Shown here piece by piece: positions 1 through 6,460 of a stretch of 64,000 bases of DNA. Source of the DNA: Paenibacillus_AP thailandensis (lineage in GTDB: Bacteria; Bacillota; Bacilli; Paenibacillales; Paenibacillaceae). How positions within the stretch are numbered: position 1 is the first letter of the stretch; every line of letters begins with the position of its first letter. The notes under the pieces are model-generated. The model was not told the origin of the DNA. It did not search any database and saw only the letters and a program-made list of their open reading frames with translations. The stretch lies in contig NZ_JBHUMY010000016.1 of assembly GCF_042685365.1 (NCBI RefSeq), positions 62,001 to 126,000 on the forward strand, written 5' to 3'. The position numbers and the translations under genes were made by a program.

Positions 1-83
1 GCAAGGCAGCGGCCATTCGTCAAACGTTCGAGTTCGTCGGTTTCATGAATGAGATTGATGACGCCCATCACCTTATGCTTCAT
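1..83 (-). CDS. glgD: Glucose-1-phosphate adenylyltransferase subunit GlgD, 5' end only
   Basis: Only the first 27 codons are in the window; the gene continues off the left edge. The visible start reads MKHKVMGVINLIHETDELER, which matches the usual N-terminus of GlgD, the non-catalytic or regulatory partner of GlgC in Firmicute ADP-glucose synthesis. Its ATG overlaps the glgC stop codon in an ATGA arrangement (80-83), so the two are translationally coupled in one glycogen operon. The call rests on a short stretch plus the glgC-glgD context, which is typical of Bacillus and Paenibacillus. Confidence 0.85.
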   Translation of the reverse strand, partial: MKHKVMGVINLIHETDELERLTNGRCL

Positions 84-1246
84 GCCTGTTCGACCTCCTC
101 GAGCCATTGGTTGTTCGCAACATACTCCCCGACCGCAACGACCGTAATGCCGCCGTCATACGGATCTCCGATGGAGGCGCCGTCTTCGATGACCGCCCCT
201 TCGCCGATGATCGCCCTATGAATGCGGGCCCCCTTGCCGATCCGGACGCCCGGCATGATGACCGAATCCTGAATATCGCTCCTTGCGCCGACATGGACGC
301 CGTAGAACAATACCGAGTGATGGACGCGGCCTTCGATTACGCAGCCTTCGGAGACGAGGCAACCCGCCGCTTCCCCTTCTTCGGCGATATAATGCGCAGG
401 CTGGTTCGGGCTGACGGAGTAGATTCGCCATTCTTCATCCGTCAAGTCCATCGATGCGCGGCCGTCCAGCAAGTCCATGTTGGCTTCCCACAAGCTTTCG
501 ATCGTCCCGACATCCTTCCAATAGCCTTGAAACTTGTAGGAGAATAGCCTCAAGCCGTCCTGGAGCATCGCCGGAATGACGTCTTTGCCGAAGTCATGGC
601 TGGAGGAACGGTTCGCCTCGTCGTACACAAGATAACTGTGCAGGACGGACCACGAAAAGATATAAACGCCCATCGAAACCAGGTTGCTGGTCGGCGTCTT
701 CGGCTTTTCTTCAAAAGCGATAATGCGGTCTTCGTCATCGACATGGATAACGCCGAACCGGCTCGCTTCCTTCCAGTCGACCTCGAACCCGGCGATCGTC
801 ACGTCCGCTCCTTTCCTTTTATGTTCGGCAAGCATCTTCTCATAATCCATCTTGTAAATATGGTCGCCGGAAATGACAAGCACGTAATCGGGAGCGTAGC
901 GTTCGATAAAGGAGATGTTCTGGTAAATGGCGTTTGCGGTTCCTTTGTACCAAACGCCCCCCCTCTGTTTCACATGAGGCGGCAATATCGTCATTCCGCC
1001 GTCGCGCCTGTCAAGTCCCCAGGGGCTTCCGATCCCTAAATACCGATTAAGCTCCAGCGGCTGGTATTGCGTCAGCACGCCTACCGTGTCGATGCCCGAA
1101 TGTGCGCAATTGCTCAGCGTAAAATCAATAATCCGGTATTTGCCGCCGAAATAAACAGCGGGCTTGGCCAAGTCCCGGGTTAACACGCCGAGCCTTTTGC
1201 CTTCCCCTCCGGCAAGCAGCATTGCGATCATTTCTTTTCGGGCCAT
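80..1246 (-). CDS. glgC: Glucose-1-phosphate adenylyltransferase (ADP-glucose synthase) GlgC
   Basis: GlgC makes ADP-glucose from ATP and glucose-1-phosphate, the committed step of bacterial glycogen synthesis, in the cytoplasm. The protein has 388 residues. The N-terminal nucleotidyltransferase signature LAGGEGKRLGVLT is followed by SGDHIYKMDY and, in the C-terminal third, by the left-handed beta-helix part with hexapeptide-like repeats (SVIMPGVRIGKGARIHRAII). I chose the ATG at 1246 (MARKEMIAM) because GGAG lies five bases upstream; a TTG three codons earlier would overlap that ribosome site. The gene overlaps glgD by four bases. A good sigma-A promoter lies about 230 bases upstream, so the mRNA has a long leader. 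Confidence 0.95.
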   Translation of the reverse strand: MARKEMIAMLLAGGEGKRLGVLTRDLAKPAVYFGGKYRIIDFTLSNCAHSGIDTVGVLTQYQPLELNRYLGIGSPWGLDRRDGGMTILPPHVKQRGGVWYKGTANAIYQNISFIERYAPDYVLVISGDHIYKMDYEKMLAEHKRKGADVTIAGFEVDWKEASRFGVIHVDDEDRIIAFEEKPKTPTSNLVSMGVYIFSWSVLHSYLVYDEANRSSSHDFGKDVIPAMLQDGLRLFSYKFQGYWKDVGTIESLWEANMDLLDGRASMDLTDEEWRIYSVSPNQPAHYIAEEGEAAGCLVSEGCVIEGRVHHSVLFYGVHVGARSDIQDSVIMPGVRIGKGARIHRAIIGEGAVIEDGASIGDPYDGGITVVAVGEYVANNQWLEEVEQA

Positions 1247-1688
1247 AGACTCCAACTCCCTCGAAAGTGTAGGTTCCCCGCTTGGCTTTCAGTGTGCGGC
1301 ACGAAGAATCCAAGGGGTGTACATGCTCCATTAAAAAAGAAAAGACATAGCGGATGAATTGCATTTCCATGATGGACGGATGAAGAAAAACATCATAATC
1401 TCGAGGTGTAAAACGAAAAGGCGGAATTGATGAAGGTAGGTCCAGTAGATGCCAAAGACTTTACATACTATGGGAGTATAACTTGAAGCTGAGGAAATAT
1501 CAAGCAAGCGGCCGGAAGGTGCGGGGCGAACAAGCCCTGCGCTTGTTCGCAGCCCCCCGATTGCCGTACGAGACTCATGTATAAGGAGTAATCTGTATCT
1601 AAATTATACATGGTCCCCTGAAAAAATACACCCCGTTATCAATAAAACGTTCAATAGATGTCATAGTTGTTGACATCATTCGACACGT
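1247..1688. other. Gene-free stretch with hairpins between glgC and the zinc-repeat gene
   Basis: There is no coding signal here. Besides the glgC promoter and leader, it holds an 8-bp perfect hairpin CGAACAAG/CTTGTTCG (1527-1549) extended by GGGG/CCCC, and a 9-bp perfect inverted repeat CATGTATAA/TTATACATG (1576-1612). A nested pair lies at the right end: GATGTCA/TGACATC inside TCAATAGA/TCTATTGA (1651-1695). The last pair starts inside the stop region of the neighbouring minus-strand gene and is followed by ACGTTTTATTG, so it may be a weak terminator. The roles of the others are unknown. Confidence 0.5.
1475..1503 (-). promoter_or_regulatory. Sigma-A promoter for glgC-glgD
   Basis: On the minus strand TTGATA (1498-1503) and TATACT (1475-1480) are separated by exactly 17 bases. 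The -10 box lies in a small inverted repeat, ATACT-N5-AGTAT. The predicted leader of roughly 220 bases includes a stem formed by CCCC-TTGG (1276-1285) and CCAAGGGG (1310-1317). I infer that this drives glgC and glgD. Confidence 0.65.
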
Positions 1689-1916
1689 CTATTGATGGCA
1701 TGACGAAACCCGATAAATATAGTAGTGCTTCGTGCATAGCCCTTTCGAAACTGCCGGGCGTTCGCAGTTCACCCAGGAACAAGCCTTAGGTTGTTTCGTT
1801 CTGCGAGGCCTAACCGTATTCGGATCGCCGTGACGCAATAGCCGCTGATGATGCATTGCGCACAAACCTTTCGCCTTAACCGGTTTCGAGCATTCGTTCA
1901 TGGTGCAGATTTCCAA
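1689..1916 (-). CDS. Small protein with two C-x4-C-x9-C-x2-H repeats (predicted zinc binding)
   Basis: A 75-residue protein made almost entirely of two copies of the same motif. Copy 1 begins CTMNEC and ends GLCAMH; copy 2 begins CSWVNC and ends GLCTKH. Both have exactly C-x4-C-x9-C-x2-H spacing, and the first is followed by RLLRHGDP, a pattern seen in small zinc-finger-like proteins of phages and Firmicutes. The TTG start at 1916 is favoured because it keeps the first cysteine of copy 1, and an AAGGGGGG ribosome site precedes it. A start at the next ATG would destroy repeat 1. The function is unknown; nucleic-acid binding is an inference from the fold type. It stands alone, with no operon partner. 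Confidence 0.65.
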   Translation of the reverse strand: MEICTMNECSKPVKAKGLCAMHHQRLLRHGDPNTVRPRRTKQPKACSWVNCERPAVSKGLCTKHYYIYRVSSCHQ

Positions 1917-2082
1917 GTTGTCAGCCCCCTTCCAACAGGCATTTCAGCAGACTAAAGCAAGAATGCTACTACATAATACCCGAATCAATAAACTTAATGA
2001 AAACGGATAAAACGGGCAAATCGCATTCAATATACATCGGGATTGCGCTGTAGCTTGTACTTAATCCATGACATGCGGCATA

Positions 2083-2098
2083 GTTTAATTTTTTAAAC
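2083..2098. promoter_or_regulatory. Perfect inverted repeat upstream of the PAS-HTH gene
   Basis: GTTTAA-TTTT-TTAAAC is a 6-bp perfect dyad lying 28 bases before the predicted -35 box of the downstream regulator. It has the form of an operator for a dimeric HTH protein, possibly the regulator itself. It could also simply be AT-rich sequence. Confidence 0.3.
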
Positions 2099-2126
2099 CT
2101 TGTAATTTGATGTGAATATGTACCTC

Positions 2127-2155
2127 TTGTAGCGTAAATCCAGTTCTCTTATACT
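2127..2155 (+). promoter_or_regulatory. Sigma-A promoter for the PAS-HTH gene
   Basis: TTGTAG (2127-2132) and TATACT (2150-2155) are separated by 17 bases. The TTG start of the regulator follows 45 bases later, after the ribosome site AAAGGTGG. Confidence 0.55.
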
Positions 2156-2199
2156 TAAAATCGACAATGCGCAGCTAGATTTAGAAAGGTGGACATTTA

Positions 2200-3085
2200 T
2201 TGTCGTATTATCGCGAAACGTTTTATGCGGTCAGCCAACCGCTTGTTCTTATAAAAAACGATAATTTGGCCGTTCTGGACGCCAATCCCGCTTTTGTCCG
2301 GCTTTGCGGTTATAACGCCGAAGAGCTCCGCCGTATCCCGTTATCTTCTCTGATCGAGCATTGCACGGGCATAAGCCAGCTCCGAAACAACCCGATTAAA
2401 AGATTTACGCTGATTACCAGAAGAAAAAAAAAGAATCCCCATATGGATCGAGCTGTTTCCGCTCGCGGCTTCCAACAGAGGAAAGCCAAACGCAACGGCC
2501 CTTTCCGTGCAGGACTTAAGCTCCCAGTTATGGTTAAGGCAGCGATGCGACGGCGATCATGTGCTGGTAAGCGGAGTGGTGGACGAAGCCCATAAAATCA
2601 AATTTCTATTGAATTCACGGCCGCTTGAGCTGCAGGAAGCCGAACGTTCGGATGACGAATCGATTTTCCGGTATGTCGAAAAGGAAGAATGGTCCCGGGT
2701 GCTGAAAACGACCGCGGAAGCGGTGAAACAGAAGCAGGCCCGAACCGTCGTCATCCGATCGGCCAATCTCGGCGCTATACTGGATATGAACATTACGTTC
2801 CAGCCCATCTTTGACGGCTTCGGCAAAGTAAAAGAATATGCGTTTGTCCTTCATGATCTGAAGCCTGTCGAAAAATCGGCCGATTCCTCGATCAAGCTGA
2901 AAATATGGATGGCCAAACGCGATATTAACGCCAGCCAGCTGGCCGCGGCTACCGGGATCACGCCGCAGACCATCTCCAAGCTTCGCAACGGCAAAATCAT
3001 CCGGCCGCATCGGCTGACGGCGGAGCTGATCGCCGCCGAGCTTCGGGTCGACGTATCCGACATTTGGACGGAAGTCCGAAATTAA
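2200..3085 (+). pseudogene. PAS-domain/XRE-type HTH regulator interrupted by a frameshift at an A9 run
   Basis: Two reading frames together make one sensible protein of about 294 residues. The first, from the TTG at 2200 (ribosome site AAAGGTGG), encodes a PAS-like domain with LDANPAFVRLCGYNAEEL. After nine A at 2424-2432 this frame degenerates. The frame one base to the right continues with RIPIWIELFPLAAS and runs to 3085. It ends in a Cro/C1-type HTH (residues about 230-290) with ASQLAAATGITPQTISKLRN. Removing one A restores the fusion. This may be a true mutation, a sequencing error in a homopolymer, phase variation, or transcriptional slippage. The likely role is a cytoplasmic ligand- or redox-sensing repressor or activator. 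Its last four bases overlap the convergent helD stop. Confidence 0.7.
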
Positions 3086-5424
3086 CGGTTTCGCCCGGGC
3101 GGCGGCAAGAGCGGCGTAGGCCGATCCTCGTAATAAATATGCAGCTCGTGCATGGCTCTGGTGCACGCCGTATAAAACAGCTTTCTTTCGTTTTCTTTGC
3201 CGTAAACGGAGGAAGAAGCGTTATAAATGATAACGGCGTCAAATTCCAAGCCTTTTGCCAAATAGGACGGAATGACGACGGTTCCTTGGCCGAACGTCGC
3301 CGTTTCTTTCTCCACCAGCCGAACGGCCGCCCCTTCCTCTTGCAAAAGCGAATGCGCCTCCCTGGATTCCTCGGCCGTTTTGCAAATGACGGCAATCGAC
3401 CGGAAGCCTTCGGCCTCAAGCTCGCGCAGCCGTTCCGCAATCAGCCTCAATCGTTCGGTCCGGCCGCCGGCCGCCGTTAACGACGGCTTTTCCCCTTCCC
3501 GGTTGAACGGAATGATCCGCTCTCCTCCCGCAATCATGCGGCTCGTAAATTCCACGATCGGCCGCGTCGAACGGTAGCTTCGCTCCAATGCGACGGTTTC
3601 CGTCGCTTCCTCGCCGTACAAGCCTTTCAGCATTTCGAAGCTGTCCCTGTATTCGGCGTGCGCGAAGATCGCCTGATTCAAGTCTCCGAGCACCGTCATC
3701 TTCGCGAATGGAAAGATCCGCTTCAAATAATGGAATTGAAAAGCCGAATAATCCTGCGCCTCGTCGACGAATACATGACGAACCTTCGTATTCGTATGGA
3801 ACCCTTCCAGCAGCTCCTTCAAGTAGAGGTAAGGCGTTGCGTCCTCGTAAAACATGGCGCCGCTCTCCAGCTTGGCAATCGTCAGCCTGCAAATGCCGGT
3901 CCATTCGGCCGGAAAGCCCGCGTCGGGTTCCGCTGCCGCAAACAGCTGGCGGTACATGGCGGGCACGTCGAGAAACCGGAGCAGCTTCGCTCTTCTTCGC
4001 AGCTTTTTGAACTTTTCGGTGACGACCATAGTCGACAAAATCCGCTTTTCCCGTTCAAAATCGTTAAACGAATCTTCGTGATAACCGTTTTTTCGCGACA
4101 GCTCGTTATAAGCTCGAATGTATTCCTCCTTGTCCAAAAGCTCGATCTCTTCCTCGACCCAGCTTTTGTTCCGCTCCAGCTTCGCAAGTCTTGTCAGCTC
4201 CTTGAGAAGCCATTCCGCCAGCTGCTTCAAACGGTTCGGTATCGACGACGAGCGGTCGAGCTCGTAGAACTTCTCCTCCATCGTTTCCGCGGCGACGAGC
4301 ACGCGGCCCCGAAAGCGGATCGGCTTGAACTTGAGCCCTTTGTCCCCAAGCGATGCCGCGTACCGCTCGATCGCGTTCATAAAAAGGAGATCCGATTTGA
4401 AGCGGATGGAGGCCATTCTCGCTTCATAGTCGGGATCGTCCGAAGCTCCAAGCGTATATTCCATCTGGGTGAACGGATCCTCGAGATCGAAGGAGCGGCC
4501 GAGCCTATGCTCCAAATATTGCTGATAAGTGGTCTGCTGCATGTTCTCTTCCCCAAGCTCCGGCAATACGGTGGCGACGTAGCTGTTAAACATCGGGTTC
4601 GGCGAAAATAATACGATCTGATCGGCCGTCAGGCTGTCGCGATACCGGTACAGCAAGTAAGCGACCCGCTGGAGGGCGGCCGACGTTTTGCCGCTTCCCG
4701 CGGCTCCCTGAACGATCAGCAGCTTTGCCCGCTCGTTGCGGATAATCGCGTTCTGCTCGCGTTGGATCGTCGCGACGATCCCTTTCATCTGCGCGTCGGA
4801 ATGCCGGCCGAGCAGCTCCTGCAGCAGCTCGTCGCCGATCGTGACGCCCGTATCGAACATGCTTCGGATCCGGCCGTTCCGGATGACGAATTGCCGCTTG
4901 AGCGTCATTTCGCCGCGGATCGTCCCCGCCGGCGCCCGGTATTGGGCCGGACCCGGCGAATAATCGTAATACAGGCTGGAAATGGGCGAACGCCAGTCGT
5001 AAATCAAATAATGGCCGCCGGATTCGTCCAGAAGCGAGCCGACGCCCAAATAGACCGCTTCCGCATCGGCTTCTCCGTCCTCCTTGAAGTCGATGCGGCC
5101 GAAATAAGGGGTCTGTTCGAGCTTCCGCAACGTGTTGAGCTGCATTCTCGCATGCCGGTGGCTGTGCTCTCTTTCGAACAGCACTTCCGCCTGCTGCTTT
5201 AAGCTTGCCGCCGTTTCCGCCGCTTCGGCCGAATCTTCGAAGTTGACGGTGACGTCGTCCCAGAATTCTCTGCGAATTTCGACGACGTCTTCGCGTTTCT
5301 CGCCAAGGCGATCCTCAAGCTCCTCGATTTTGGTCCGAATATGGTTCGTAACCCGGTCTGCCCGCTTCTGTTCCTCCGCCAGCTCCGCAGTTATCCGTTC
5401 TTCTTGTTCATTCTGAATATCCAT
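3082..5424 (-). CDS. helD: RNA polymerase recycling motor ATPase HelD
   Basis: HelD is a superfamily 1 helicase-like ATPase that binds core RNA polymerase, opens it and releases stalled polymerase from DNA. The 780-residue protein has the expected charged N-terminal coiled-coil arm (EERITAELAEEQKRADRV), then Walker A GAAGSGKTSAALQ near residue 241 and Walker B FVDEAQDYSAFQ near residue 556. The C-terminal helicase motifs ALERSYRSTRPI and KGLEFDAVII follow. I place the start at the ATG at 5424 because AAGGGG lies six bases upstream; in-frame codons further upstream lack this. The length fits Bacillus HelD (about 774). It is monocistronic and divergent from yhhQ. Confidence 0.93.
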   Translation of the reverse strand: MDIQNEQEERITAELAEEQKRADRVTNHIRTKIEELEDRLGEKREDVVEIRREFWDDVTVNFEDSAEAAETAASLKQQAEVLFEREHSHRHARMQLNTLRKLEQTPYFGRIDFKEDGEADAEAVYLGVGSLLDESGGHYLIYDWRSPISSLYYDYSPGPAQYRAPAGTIRGEMTLKRQFVIRNGRIRSMFDTGVTIGDELLQELLGRHSDAQMKGIVATIQREQNAIIRNERAKLLIVQGAAGSGKTSAALQRVAYLLYRYRDSLTADQIVLFSPNPMFNSYVATVLPELGEENMQQTTYQQYLEHRLGRSFDLEDPFTQMEYTLGASDDPDYEARMASIRFKSDLLFMNAIERYAASLGDKGLKFKPIRFRGRVLVAAETMEEKFYELDRSSSIPNRLKQLAEWLLKELTRLAKLERNKSWVEEEIELLDKEEYIRAYNELSRKNGYHEDSFNDFEREKRILSTMVVTEKFKKLRRRAKLLRFLDVPAMYRQLFAAAEPDAGFPAEWTGICRLTIAKLESGAMFYEDATPYLYLKELLEGFHTNTKVRHVFVDEAQDYSAFQFHYLKRIFPFAKMTVLGDLNQAIFAHAEYRDSFEMLKGLYGEEATETVALERSYRSTRPIVEFTSRMIAGGERIIPFNREGEKPSLTAAGGRTERLRLIAERLRELEAEGFRSIAVICKTAEESREAHSLLQEEGAAVRLVEKETATFGQGTVVIPSYLAKGLEFDAVIIYNASSSVYGKENERKLFYTACTRAMHELHIYYEDRPTPLLPPPGRNR

Positions 5425-5559
5425 ACCTAACCCCTTCTGCTGCATAATACTCATGCGAATATGTACCCGCCCGCGCATTAACGGTCGCGTTCGGACCGCG
5501 TGCTTTCACATTTTAACACCGGCCCGGCCGAAATGGAATCGTACGCTTGCCGCGGCATA

Positions 5560-5588
5560 TTGCCCGTTTGCCGGTTTGCCTATATAAT
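5560..5588 (+). promoter_or_regulatory. Sigma-A promoter of the preQ1 riboswitch/yhhQ transcript
   Basis: TTGCCC (5560-5565) and a perfect TATAAT (5583-5588) are spaced by 17 bases. The predicted transcription start near 5595 lies about 40 bases before the riboswitch aptamer. Confidence 0.65.
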
Positions 5589-5634
5589 GACAAGGTTAAG
5601 CTGTCCCAGCCGTCGTTCCGCGTTACGGAACGGG

Positions 5635-5673
5635 CCGCGGTTCGAAATCTCCCGCGTCAACAAAACTAGGAGG
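5635..5673 (+). promoter_or_regulatory. PreQ1 class I riboswitch
   Basis: The segment reads CGCGG (5636-5640), loop TTCGAAATCTC, CCGCG (5652-5656), then the A-rich tail TCAACAAAACTAGGAGG. This is the preQ1-I layout: a five-base-pair P1 stem, a C/U-rich loop, and a conserved AACAAAACTA tail that folds back as a pseudoknot. The tail runs directly into the AGGAGG ribosome site (5668-5673) of yhhQ, so ligand binding should hide it and reduce translation. The downstream gene is a queuosine-precursor transporter, the expected target. The assignment is from pattern only; no covariance model was run. Confidence 0.85.
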
Positions 5674-5679
5674 AACGTT

Positions 5680-6402
5680 ATGTTTAATTTATGGTTCGGC
5701 GCATTGTTTATGCTTGTCCACTTCGCACTTTTCCTGCTCGGCTACCGGCTGTTCGGCAAAGTCGGCGTTTACGCGTGGATCGGAATGGCAACCGTCCTCG
5801 CCAACATTCAGGTCGTGAAGACGATCGACATTTACGGCATCGTGCTGACCCTTGGCAATACGATGTACGGCACGATCTATCTCGCTTCCGACCTCCTGAA
5901 CGAGAAGTACGGACGGAAGGAAGCGAAAAAGGGAGTTTGGTTCGGCTTTTTTACGTTGCTCGTCTCGACCTTTATTATGCAGCTTGCGCTGCTGTTTGAG
6001 CCGCATGACGCCGAATTCTCGCTGGCCGCACAGGGAGCGATGGAAACGCTGTTCGGACTTATGCCGAGAATAGCCGCCGGCAGCTTGTGCGCTTATTTTA
6101 TAAGCCAGTTTCTCGACGTTCGCATTTATTCGCTGCTTAAACGGCTTTGCCCGAAACCGAATCAGCTGTGGATCCGGAACAACGGCAGCACGGCCGTCAG
6201 CCAGCTTGTCGATACGCTTGTTTTTACGTCGATCGCTTTTCTCGGCGAATACGACATGCCGACATGGCTGTCGGTGTTCGTCACGACATATGTCGTCAAA
6301 TTTATCGTATCTGTCTGCTCCACGCCTTTCCTGTATGCCGCCAGAAGCATTACGTTTAAGGAAGAGCCGCTAAACGGCAAAGATCCTTCCGCGCTAAAAT
6401 AA
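5680..6402 (+). CDS. yhhQ: Queuosine precursor transporter (QPTR/YhhQ family)
   Basis: A 240-residue integral membrane protein of the YhhQ (Vut_1, formerly DUF165) family, which imports preQ0/preQ1 or queuine for the tRNA modification queuosine. About six hydrophobic segments are visible, and the family-typical NTMYGTIYLASDLLNEKYGR and the polar LVDTLVFTSIAFLG segment are both present. The ATG at 5680 is set by AGGAGG six bases upstream; longer in-frame starts would begin before the riboswitch. It is alone between helD and a convergent hydrolase gene. Control by the preQ1-I riboswitch in its leader supports the substrate. Confidence 0.93.
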   Translation: MFNLWFGALFMLVHFALFLLGYRLFGKVGVYAWIGMATVLANIQVVKTIDIYGIVLTLGNTMYGTIYLASDLLNEKYGRKEAKKGVWFGFFTLLVSTFIMQLALLFEPHDAEFSLAAQGAMETLFGLMPRIAAGSLCAYFISQFLDVRIYSLLKRLCPKPNQLWIRNNGSTAVSQLVDTLVFTSIAFLGEYDMPTWLSVFVTTYVVKFIVSVCSTPFLYAARSITFKEEPLNGKDPSALK

Positions 6403-6414
6403 CGCCGAGAGAAA

Positions 6415-6460
6415 AAGGGATGCCCGCATGCGGTCGGAACCGGCTTGCAGGACATCCCTT
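6415..6460. terminator. Stem-loop shared by the convergent yhhQ and hydrolase genes
   Basis: AAGGGATG (6415-6422) pairs with CATCCCTT (6453-6460), preceded by AAAAA and followed by ATT. The right arm overlaps the stop codon of the minus-strand gene. The T-runs are short, so its strength is uncertain. Confidence 0.5.

Noticed and set aside
2424..2433. Programmed -1 ribosomal frameshift on the A-run
   Set aside because: The required change is +1 (or -2); a -1 shift enters a frame that stops soon after. Transcriptional slippage or mutation remains possible.
3658..4611. A 317-codon plus-strand frame opposite helD
   Set aside because: Antisense to conserved helicase motifs, with no ribosome site or recognisable domain.
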